This document shows positions 37,656 to 45,822 of a stretch of 50,499 nt of DNA, in pieces. How positions within the stretch are numbered: the stretch's first letter is position 1; every line of letters starts with the position of its first letter. A program made the position numbers and the translations under genes. The stretch is from NCBI GenBank assembly GCA_003232445.1, contig QIJM01000245.1, forward strand, positions 1 to 50,499, in the 5' to 3' direction. The notes below the pieces were generated by a model. The model saw nothing but the letters and a program-made list of their open reading frames with translations. It did no database searches and had not been told where the DNA came from. The DNA is from Paraglaciecola arctica. GTDB lineage: Bacteria > Pseudomonadota > Gammaproteobacteria > Enterobacterales > Alteromonadaceae.

Positions 37656-37673
37656 ATTAAAAATAAACTAGCT

Positions 37674-37829
37674 CTAACCTTGGAAAGGATTACGCTTAGT
37701 ATGACCACCATTCTCGTCTGGAACACTTCCAGCAAAACCTTGAGTCAATTCAGCCAAACTACCAATTTTAGTTAGTTCAGGCTTTACGTACTCGTTTTTC
37801 TCATTCGTGCTTTTGATTAAATCAATCAT
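37674..37829 (-). CDS. Lasso-peptide precursor
   Basis: A 51-residue peptide. The leader (residues 1-30) contains YVKPEL (14-19), an exact YxxPxL motif, which is what the B1 recognition element binds. It then has KIGSLAELTQ, with Thr29 at the penultimate leader position, which is conserved in lasso precursors. The core (31-51) starts with Gly and reads GFAGSVPDE, then NGGHTKRNPFQG. Asp at core position 8 or Glu at position 9 could form the macrolactam with the N-terminal Gly, giving an 8- or 9-residue ring with a 12- or 13-residue loop and tail. An excellent Shine-Dalgarno (AAGGAGAG, 5 bases from the ATG) overlaps the stop of the preceding gene. A complete set of maturation genes surrounds it. 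Confidence 0.87.
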   Translation of the reverse strand: MIDLIKSTNEKNEYVKPELTKIGSLAELTQGFAGSVPDENGGHTKRNPFQG

Positions 37830-37840
37830 GTAAACTCTCC

Positions 37841-38437
37841 TTAAGCCTGTTTGCGACGTGCATTCATTACTAAACCTAGTAGCGAAAGCATTAATATAGA
37901 AGCTGTTGCAGGTGCAGATACAGATACAGATACTAAATCTGTGTCGATCAAAAACCGAGTTTGACCATCTTCTATGCCTGTTAACGTTAAGGTTGAGTAA
38001 AGTTCGTCTTGAAGAAGACCACCAAACATAGAACCAATTGCTACGTCTGATACAAACTCTCTGCCCGAACCTGAACCATTTGCAGATGCATCACCAAATA
38101 GCGTATCGAATATGAAATTAGCGGGTAATAAATTAATAAACAATGATTCTAATGTTGCAGAGTTATTTATTAATGTCCAAGCTCCAACAACGATACCCCC
38201 CCCAGTAAGCTCGCCAAACGTATTGCCTTCTTGAACTAGAGTCCAACCTGTTCCAGACACACCGCCAGAGTCGGCAGTAAGCGCTTCCCAGGTTAACGTC
38301 TCAGTTGACATGTCGCTGAAGGTAGCAGTTACTTCAATGCCTGCCATATCAGCCCCAGTAACAAGGCTAATAAATCCTGCTTGTGCTTGACTTGCAGCAA
38401 ACATTGATAGAAATCCTACCAGTAAAAAATTTTTCAT
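37841..38437 (-). CDS. Secreted protein with a PEP-CTERM-like C-terminal sorting tail
   Basis: A 198-residue protein with a clear signal peptide (residues 1-20, ending ASQAQA) and a Gly/Ser/Thr-rich extracellular body with few charged residues. The C terminus has SAPATAS, then a hydrophobic helix (ILMLSLLGLVMNA) and the basic tail RRKQA. This is the PEP-CTERM architecture with the Pro-Glu-Pro replaced by Ala-Pro-Ala, a variant I have seen in marine gammaproteobacteria. An exosortase would cleave it; none is in the window. The ATG at 38437 has GGAG six bases before it. The stop is 11 bases from the precursor ATG, within the precursor's Shine-Dalgarno. Confidence 0.78.
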   Translation of the reverse strand: MKNFLLVGFLSMFAASQAQAGFISLVTGADMAGIEVTATFSDMSTETLTWEALTADSGGVSGTGWTLVQEGNTFGELTGGGIVVGAWTLINNSATLESLFINLLPANFIFDTLFGDASANGSGSGREFVSDVAIGSMFGGLLQDELYSTLTLTGIEDGQTRFLIDTDLVSVSVSAPATASILMLSLLGLVMNARRKQA

Positions 38438-38754
38438 ATCCGTCTCCAAAAATTTAGGGTGTTTATGATCAATTAAAAAATCTAATTCATCAAAAGTTTT
38501 TAAATATACCTAAAGTTTTACAATAAATAAGTAAAACGTAATATATTCTTTTTAATACAAAGTCTTACAGGGTCGAGTATATTATATTTTACCATTTTAA
38601 GGCTTTGAGTGTTAATTCAGTCCGTAAGTTGTAAAAAATTCCGACATTATTAATTTTTGACGTTTATACGCCTATTTTTAGTTGGCTAATTTAAAGTTAT
38701 CTGTAGTATATTATTGATATACTTGAAATTATATTGCAAAGGTTGGGAAAAGTA
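38438..38754. promoter_or_regulatory. Divergent promoter region between the PEP-CTERM-like gene and the lasso cyclase
   Basis: About 317 very AT-rich bases with no credible gene. It must hold the promoters for the minus-strand PEP-CTERM-like/precursor unit and the plus-strand cyclase. A weak sigma-70 candidate for the cyclase is TTGGCT (38682-38687) and TAGTAT (38704-38709), spaced by 16 bases. I found no convincing -24/-12 box for the opposite direction. Confidence 0.4.
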
Positions 38755-40641
38755 ATGTTTCTATTTATTTCCACAAAAAATCCACAAAAAATCCACAAAA
38801 ACATCATACTGCATGATTTCGAAATCTTCCAAAAAATGCTAACTGCACATTTTCCGAAACTTTTAGATAACCTCATATTGATTGAGAAAGGAAATACACA
38901 AATTGCCTTCCTTGCCTTCCTTGACGGTATTGCAAAGATCAAACCAAAAGTTAATTTTTCACACTTAAATGAAAAAAAAATTAATAAAAGTATACTCTTA
39001 GGCGATTACGCCGATTCTAAAATTTGCTTGGCTTCGTCTTTAAACGGCGAAAACTGCACCTCAACAGAGAGAGTTGCACAAGAATTGAGCAAAATGTTTG
39101 CCGAACATAAAGGTGAAGTATTTGCTGAGCTAGAAAAAAGTTTTCTACTTGTGGGCTTGGCAGCTGATGAAAATAGTATCCATATAGCAACAGCCCCCCT
39201 TGGTTCTCGTTCGATATACTGGATCGAGGAGGATAATGGGGTAATGATTTCTACCGACTTGCAGTTTATTAAAACCATGCTGGGTAGGGAATTAAAGCTT
39301 TCTGAGCGCGGTTTGTCTAGTTGGTTGAGCGGCTACCCTAACCCTGCAATATCACTTTTTGAAGAAATAAACGTGTTACCTATTGGTTACAGGCTCCTGT
39401 CAAACAGGGCTAAAATCATTAAATTTTGGGATATTGAACCCGAAGATAAAGTCAGTTTTGATAGCCAAACAGAATATTCGGAACGTTTCTTTGACTTGTT
39501 AAATAGTAGCGTTGCTAATGCCTGTGATTCTGAGCAACAGATAATTGCTTCACAAATGAGTGGTGGTTTAGATTCAACAAGTGTCACAGCTTTGGCTAAC
39601 GACTATTTAAGTGCATCAGACAAAAAGGTTGTGCCTTTATCCCATATATACACGCAATCTGAAAAATCTGATGAAAGTCAATTGATTAAGGATATGCTGA
39701 GTTTTTTAAAAATTGATCAAAATATTCAAATGTTGGTAGATGAGGGCGAAGACCGAGACTTTTTGGCGTTGTATCCATCTGACCTAGAAAGCCCAGGAAC
39801 AGTACTATCCCCTCGATATGTAAAAGAATTAGCCTTAGTTAAGCATGCAGGCGCCGATGTACTACTTACAGGTAACGGCGGTGATGAGATGTGCTGGGGA
39901 CATAGCGCAGCCTATACACAAAGGTTCAAGGAAGGCGATTGGCGAGTCATCACTGAAGTACTTAAGGCGTGCGTCGCGATTGGCATGTCGAAACGCCAAA
40001 CGCTATCAAATTTATTTGTGAAACCTTTTGTACCAGAAATAGTGTTAAAAATGCTGACAGTTAGAGGAAAAGCTCAAAATGAACAAGCTGTACCTATTTG
40101 GTTAACCGATAAGGCAAAGTCATTAGCGGTTGAGGAAACACGTATAGATAACCCATTTGATATAAAGACCGATCCTGTGGGTTACAATAGATACGAAAGT
40201 CTTAAAACAACCTCTACTTACAATGCCGTTCGTTCTTATGAAAAAGTAGCCCAACAATTTGATATTGATGTGCGCCATCCATTTTTTAATACAAAACTAG
40301 CTGAGTTTTCCTTTGCTATCCCAGCTAAACAATTGATTCAAGGATCCTATCCAAAATGGTTATTACGCCATAGCATGCAAGGCCATTTGCCTGAAAGTGT
40401 CTGTTGGAATCTTAAAAAGACCACATTTGACCAGCACTTTGGCAATTTAGTCAGAGAGAACGCTAGTGAATTACGAGAAGTGCTTAAGGATCCGCGGTTA
40501 GCTGATATGGGGCTTGTTAATCAGTCTTTGTTATTGGCCGAGTTTGATAGGGTAGTGACAAACCCCGTTGCCTCAGTGCAGGTAGATTTGTTGTACGCGA
40601 TACTGACCTTTTCTTGGTTAAAAACCCATTTTCCCCACTAG
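38755..40641 (+). CDS. Lasso-peptide cyclase (asparagine-synthetase-like, protein C)
   Basis: A 628-residue protein with two domains. The N-terminal glutaminase-like domain (to about residue 220) begins MFLFIST and has no Cys at position 2, so it cannot hydrolyse glutamine, as in other lasso cyclases. The C-terminal synthetase domain has the pyrophosphate loop SGGLDST (269-275) and GNGGDE (373-378). It adenylates the side chain of Asp or Glu of the core, and the freed N-terminal Gly attacks it to close the ring. The ATG at 38755 is preferred over a TTG seven codons upstream. It is on the plus strand and overlaps the end of the B2 gene by 4 bases. Confidence 0.9.
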   Translation: MFLFISTKNPQKIHKNIILHDFEIFQKMLTAHFPKLLDNLILIEKGNTQIAFLAFLDGIAKIKPKVNFSHLNEKKINKSILLGDYADSKICLASSLNGENCTSTERVAQELSKMFAEHKGEVFAELEKSFLLVGLAADENSIHIATAPLGSRSIYWIEEDNGVMISTDLQFIKTMLGRELKLSERGLSSWLSGYPNPAISLFEEINVLPIGYRLLSNRAKIIKFWDIEPEDKVSFDSQTEYSERFFDLLNSSVANACDSEQQIIASQMSGGLDSTSVTALANDYLSASDKKVVPLSHIYTQSEKSDESQLIKDMLSFLKIDQNIQMLVDEGEDRDFLALYPSDLESPGTVLSPRYVKELALVKHAGADVLLTGNGGDEMCWGHSAAYTQRFKEGDWRVITEVLKACVAIGMSKRQTLSNLFVKPFVPEIVLKMLTVRGKAQNEQAVPIWLTDKAKSLAVEETRIDNPFDIKTDPVGYNRYESLKTTSTYNAVRSYEKVAQQFDIDVRHPFFNTKLAEFSFAIPAKQLIQGSYPKWLLRHSMQGHLPESVCWNLKKTTFDQHFGNLVRENASELREVLKDPRLADMGLVNQSLLLAEFDRVVTNPVASVQVDLLYAILTFSWLKTHFPH

Positions 40642-41099
40642 AAAAGTTTTTTTAGAATGGAAGTGTTGTTAGTGTCTATATTTATTTCCTCTAAAACGAC
40701 GTATTCAGCAATTGTCTGTTCAGAGTCGTTAATAATGCGGTTATTGTGAGTTAGCCAACAATGAGCTGAAAATTCACCTTGTTGTTTTTTGACACCTATC
40801 ACTAGGTTAGTTGTGATATTCAAACTATTTAGTAAAATCCTTTGCACCATGCATCTGCGTAAACAATTAACCTGCATAAAATGATGCCTCCCTACACTTT
40901 CAATGACTGCTACTATTCGTCTTGTTTCAGCCAAAGTAACATCAGTGCTGTTAGACAAATTTTGTTTAAAGACAATATTGTTTTTCCAAAACTTATATGG
41001 CACATGTGAAATAAGAACATGCCAGTATATAAATAGACACCAACTACGAAAAGCAATGCGTTTGTATTTGAAGGGTAGGGCGATAAAGCTTTTTATCAT
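40638..41099 (-). CDS. Lasso leader peptidase B2 (transglutaminase-like)
   Basis: A 153-residue protein of the transglutaminase-like superfamily (PF13471). The N-terminal part (MIKSFIALPFKYKRIAF) is followed by the Cys-His-Asp triad: Cys79 in NCLRR, His113 in SAHCWL and Asp125 in IINDS. It cuts the leader after the residue following the conserved Thr, guided by B1. I start at ATG 41099; a GTG at 41120 overlapping B1 is possible. The 3' end overlaps the cyclase on the opposite strand. Confidence 0.9.
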   Translation of the reverse strand: MIKSFIALPFKYKRIAFRSWCLFIYWHVLISHVPYKFWKNNIVFKQNLSNSTDVTLAETRRIVAVIESVGRHHFMQVNCLRRCMVQRILLNSLNITTNLVIGVKKQQGEFSAHCWLTHNNRIINDSEQTIAEYVVLEEINIDTNNTSILKKLF

Positions 41100-41103
41100 G
41101 GAG

Positions 41104-41358
41104 CTATTGAGCAAGACCACAATTTTTTAGTTCCTGCATCAATGCATTAAAATCCTCTACTACTTCGTTAGATGTAACATTAAACTGACTGCTAATACTG
41201 GCTGCAATTTCCTCAATAGACTGCCCTTTCTGGAAGTGCTCAAGCATCAAGGCACCGATTTCATTTAGGGTGTAATAATCGCCACTTTCTGGCTCAAGTA
41301 TGACTATTTCGTCTACTACCTTTTGGATCAGTAGTCCCTCTTTTAATACAACATTCAT
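41104..41358 (-). CDS. Lasso precursor recognition protein B1 (PqqD/RRE family)
   Basis: An 84-residue protein with the PqqD-like winged-helix pattern: GDYYTLNEIGALMLEHFQKGQSIEEI near the middle and a C-terminal helix VVEDFNALMQELKNCGLAQ. This RRE domain binds the YxxPxL motif of the leader and hands the peptide to B2. The start has AAGGAA six bases upstream. It is the middle gene of the D-B1-B2 operon. Confidence 0.92.
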   Translation of the reverse strand: MNVVLKEGLLIQKVVDEIVILEPESGDYYTLNEIGALMLEHFQKGQSIEEIAASISSQFNVTSNEVVEDFNALMQELKNCGLAQ

Positions 41359-41379
41359 TTTTAGTTCCTTTAGTTAGAC

Positions 41380-43047
41380 TCACTTTTCTTGATTTAACTC
41401 GCCATTATCCAGTCTATACACCACATCTGCTACATCACTGAACGAAGGGTCATGAGAAATGACTATAACCGTATATTCACTAAACAAACGTTTGAACTCA
41501 TCTTTAAAAGACTGACGGGAAAATTCATCAAGCATAGAAGTTGGCTCGTCGAGCAGTAATATATGCGGTTCTAATAATAGTGCTCGAGCCAGAGATACAC
41601 GCTGTTTTTGCCCGCCAGATAACAACACACCACCTTCTCCTACAGCGGTTTGATATCCCAGTGGCAAGTCTTGAATAAATCTATCTGCTCCAGATATGTG
41701 ACAGGCTTGAAGCATTTTTTCCATGTTTGGGTCAATCACGCCATACGTAATATTGTCGGTAATAGTGCCGTTGCACAACAATACATCTTGCGAGACCATA
41801 CCAATAGCAGCGCGTACCGAAGAATTATTAACCATCGCAATATCTTGATTGCCAATTAATATTTGCCCTTTAGTCGGCTCATGAAACTTCATCAATAAAT
41901 GCAGTAGTGTGGTTTTTCCACCACCATTTTCACCATACAACAACATGGTTTGTTTGGCCTTTAACTTAAATGACAGGGATTCAAACACAGGTGATACGCC
42001 CTTAAAAGCAAAGGAGATGTTGTTGAAAGTGATATCTGCATTGTCTATCGATAAATGTTGATTAGAACTTGGCTGAGGTTCTGATTCCAAATGATAAAAT
42101 TTGAATAATCTGTCCGATGCCCCAATAACCTGCTGCACTTGGCCATACAAACCTGCCAGCGCGCCTAATGGCCTAGTAAATATTAGCCCATAAAGCATAA
42201 GGCTAATTAAATCAGGGATACTGATAGTGCCAGTTTGAAAGCGCATAAAACTTATTACCACTACTATCAGTACAGCAATAGATGCCATAAATTGTACTAA
42301 TGGAGACAATATAGCTTGCAGCCTGAGTTGTTGACTTCGAAGCTCAAGTATTTCAGTGGTTTTGTGTTTGAACTTGTCAGATTCTGAAGATTCTCGGTTA
42401 AAGGCTTTTATTAATGAAATAGCCCCAATATTTTCGCTGGCTATAGCCATTGAGTCGGCTTGACCTTGGATTAATGCTCTGGAAATAGGCTGCATGCCGC
42501 GGCTTACAAATTTTAATACTATAAATATAGCGGGCACGAAAAAAATAATCAGTAGGGCAACAGTGGGCTCTATTCTAAACATTAAAATCGACGCGCCAAT
42601 TAACACCAAAACACTAGGCACTAAATTAGTCAAAACGCTTGATGCAAAATAGCTAATAACTGCTAAATCATTACTCAGCATGGATAACACATCACCACGT
42701 TTATTTTCTTTAAAATACTGAATAGGCATCACTTGAATATGGTCATATAGTCGACAACTAAGTTTAGCCATTAAACGTGCGCCAATTAAGTTGACGTTAT
42801 AAGTAGATAAAAATTTCAGTAGGGCGTGAATACCAAATAAAACAAACCACAGAAGTAAAATGTAGGTATGAGTTGGATCCATGCCTGTGGCATTAGCGAT
42901 AAAATACTCAGAATATTGACCTGCAAAAAAAGGCACACTCAAGCTTACGGCTGTTTCGCAAACCATGAGAAACACCACATAGGCAAAAGCTATTTTGTGT
43001 TCTTTGAATACTTTGAAACCATATTCAAATTTAAGGGTGTTAAACAT
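41380..43047 (-). CDS. Lasso-peptide ABC exporter (protein D)
   Basis: A 555-residue half-transporter. The N-terminal transmembrane domain (about six helices, residues 20-300) is fused to an ATPase with Walker A GENGGGKTT (372-380), signature LSGGQKQRVSLARALL and Walker B ILLLDEPTS. There is no peptidase domain, so it exports mature peptide and may give self-immunity. It heads the minus-strand D-B1-B2 operon, 21 bases before B1. Confidence 0.88.
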   Translation of the reverse strand: MFNTLKFEYGFKVFKEHKIAFAYVVFLMVCETAVSLSVPFFAGQYSEYFIANATGMDPTHTYILLLWFVLFGIHALLKFLSTYNVNLIGARLMAKLSCRLYDHIQVMPIQYFKENKRGDVLSMLSNDLAVISYFASSVLTNLVPSVLVLIGASILMFRIEPTVALLIIFFVPAIFIVLKFVSRGMQPISRALIQGQADSMAIASENIGAISLIKAFNRESSESDKFKHKTTEILELRSQQLRLQAILSPLVQFMASIAVLIVVVISFMRFQTGTISIPDLISLMLYGLIFTRPLGALAGLYGQVQQVIGASDRLFKFYHLESEPQPSSNQHLSIDNADITFNNISFAFKGVSPVFESLSFKLKAKQTMLLYGENGGGKTTLLHLLMKFHEPTKGQILIGNQDIAMVNNSSVRAAIGMVSQDVLLCNGTITDNITYGVIDPNMEKMLQACHISGADRFIQDLPLGYQTAVGEGGVLLSGGQKQRVSLARALLLEPHILLLDEPTSMLDEFSRQSFKDEFKRLFSEYTVIVISHDPSFSDVADVVYRLDNGELNQEK

Positions 43048-43313
43048 AGTGATTGTCAGTCCATATACTGAAAATAAAAGTTATTCAAACATGGTGCCAA
43101 TTAAACACCGATGATGATGAGTTTGGTCAGTTGGGTTCAAAATTGAAAAAGGAACTTAATACGAGTTGTTTGAGTAGAAGTTTATCTTACCTTGTTTTCT
43201 GGCTAAAAATAAATTGGTTATAACGTTATTTATGTCAATTTACTTTCATTGCTTTTTTTTGCCAGCAAATATCGTTAATGTTGCATGTATACAATTATTA
43301 AAGGATAAGCCCC

Positions 43314-45757
43314 ATGCGTTTTGCTATTATTTGCCTGTTGATTCTTTCAGCGCAGGTTTTTGCTACCAACTCGATTAAACAAACTAGTGTTGTGGACTTC
43401 ACTGCCGATATGCGACATCAAGCCGGTTTTTTTGATTTTTATTATCAAATAGAGACGGACAAAGTTTTCCTCAAAATTGACAAGTTTGATCAGCCTTTTC
43501 TATTTCAAAGCAGTATGCCGATCAGCCTTTTCTATTTCAAAGCAGTATGCCACAAGGTATTGGCTCGAATGATATTGGTTTAGATCGTGGGCAGTTAGGT
43601 GATACTCGGTTGGTGAAGTTTGAGCGTTTTGGTAACAAGGTGCTGCTTAAACAACTGAATACACAGTATCGTGCTAGTTCATCTAATCTTGCCGAACAAG
43701 CGAGTATTGATGAGGCATTTGCTGACTCGGTGATTGCTGGGTTCCCCGTTGTAGCCACTGACGATGATGTGGTTGTCATCGATTATACTGCTTTTTTACT
43801 GTCTGATATTCATCAAATTTCTCAGCGTTTAACTCGCACTAAACAAGGTAGTTATAAAGTTGATCCAAAGCGTAGTGGGGTGTTTCTAAAGCGTAGTAAG
43901 TCATTTCCTGATAATACCGAGTTAGAGGCCTTAGTGACCTTTGGCGGCTCTAAACCGGGTGAGTATGTTAATCAAGTGACCCCCGATCCTATTAGTATTT
44001 CTGTGCATTTACACCATTCACTAGTGAAGTTACCCGATACGGATTATCAGCCCAGAAAATTTGTACCTTTTTCTGGATTTTGGTCGGTGAGTTATCAAGA
44101 TTATTCAGTGCCAATTGAAGATAGTATGACAAAACAGTTTATTCCTCGGCACCGTTTGAGTAAAAAGCAGCCCAACGCGGATATGAGTGAAGCTGTTGAA
44201 CCCATTATCTATTACCTTGACCCAGGTATTCCTGAGCCCGTTATGAGTGCTTTAAAAGACGGTGCATTATGGTGGAATGAAGCATTTAGCGCTATCGGTT
44301 ATAAAAACGCCTTCCAAGTCAAGGTGTTACCTGAAGACGCCGATCCTATGGATGTGCGATACAACGTGATCCAGTGGGTGCATAGGGCTACTCGCGGTTG
44401 GTCTTATGGCTCTTCTGTTATTGATCCTCGTAGCGGCGAAATCATTAAAGGGCATGTCACTTTGGGTTCACTGCGGGTTAAACAGGATTATCTCATTGCC
44501 TTAGGTTTGACCAGTCCGTTTAGTGCTGATGGAGCGCCTGATGATCAAGTGGATACCTCTAAACAAAAAGAGATGGCACTCGCTCGTATCCGTCAACTGT
44601 CTGCACACGAAGTAGGGCATACTCTTGGCATTGCTCACAACTTTGCCGCCAGCGAATATGGCCGAGAATCTGTAATGGATTACCCTCACCCTTTGGTTAG
44701 TGTGCAGGATGGCAAAATTAGCCTAGATAATGCCTACGACGTGGGCATGGGTGAGTGGGATAAATATGTGGTGGCTTATGGCTATCAAGATTACCTCGAT
44801 GCCAATACCGAGCAGCAGGGATTAAAACGTTTAGTTGCCGATGCGAGAGCTAAAGGCTTTAAATATCAGTCCGACCCCGATTCTCGTCAATCGAATGCGG
44901 CCAATGTAGAGGGGCATCTTTGGGATAATGGTGCCGACCCTGTAAAGGAACTCAGTCGTATCAGCGAAGTGCGTGAAGTCGCTATGGCTAACTTTGGTCT
45001 TAAAACGATTAAAACGGGTGCCACTTTGTCGTCATTGGAAGAAACCTTTGCGCCCATTTATTTGTTACATCGTTACCAATTAGATGCCGTGGCCAAGTTA
45101 ATTGGTGGGGTGAGCTACGAGTACGAATCAAAAGGTGATTATGCAACGGCTAAAGGTGTCAAAGTCGTGTCTGCCGATCAGCAAAAAAGTGCGTTAGCTG
45201 CGATGTTAAATACCTTGCATAGTGACTTTTTGAGCATTCCTGAATCATTGGCTCGACTGATCACGCCAAAAGCTTATGGTGAAAGCCGCAATCGCGAAAG
45301 CTTTAAAGGTCGAACTGGCCATACATTTGACCCCATCAGCGCGGCAGAATCTGCAGCAGGTTACAGCCTAAACCTGTTGTTAAAAGCTGAGCGTTTAAAT
45401 CGTATCGGCCAACAAAAAGAACAGTTAAAAGATGCACCTGATTTAGCGTATTTATTGACTGAATTGTTTCAACAGTCCATAAAAGCCGGAATCGATAAAG
45501 ACTACCCGCAGCTAAGTAAACGAGTGAACTATTTAGTGTTGGATCAAGTGGTAAAAGCCATGCAGCAGGAAAACTTGGCACCTGAAGTACGTGGCGAAAT
45601 TGAATTACAATTGATTGATTTACATAAGTGGTTAAAAAACAAAGGCCGTAATGCTCATAATAAAGTGATGGCTCGTCAGTTGGAGCAATATTGGCGTCTA
45701 GGTGAGTGGAAATCGCAGTTCAAATTAAAACCAATGCCGCCAGGATCACCTATTTAG
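43314..45757 (+). pseudogene. Zinc-dependent metalloprotease, frameshifted by a 32-bp duplication
   Basis: The first frame (43314-43583) encodes a signal peptide (MRFAIICLLILSAQVFA) and the start of a DUF5117/DUF4953-type metalloprotease, to FDQPFLFQSSMP. A second copy of 32 bases then shifts the frame. The correct frame resumes with an in-frame ATG at 43547 (MPQGIGSNDIGLDRGQLGDT) and runs to 45757. This part has the metzincin motif HEVGHTLGIAHN and the Met-turn-like VMDYPHP. Removing one repeat restores an unbroken protein of about 800 residues. As written, no full-length exported enzyme can be made; re-initiation at 43547 would give a cytoplasmic form. Confidence 0.88.
43488..43551 (+). repeat. 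Perfect 32-bp tandem duplication inside the metalloprotease gene
   Basis: Two identical, adjacent 32-base units (43488-43519 and 43520-43551), each starting GATCAGCC and ending AGTATGCC. Since 32 is not a multiple of 3, the duplication shifts the reading frame. Confidence 0.97.
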
Positions 45758-45822
45758 TGACTAATTGTTAGGATGGATTGGTATTACCATGCCCACCTTC
45801 TATTCATTTAAACTAATGTTGT

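Noticed and set aside
37514..37735. A 73-codon open frame on the minus strand overlapping the precursor gene
   Set aside because: It lies in a different frame over the precursor and runs through the terminator. It has no Shine-Dalgarno or family features, whereas the precursor frame has a strong ribosome site and lasso motifs.
38734..38754. A TTG start for the cyclase seven codons upstream
   Set aside because: It would place the ribosome site in a very AT-rich stretch, and the ATG at 38755 gives a typical N terminus for the family.
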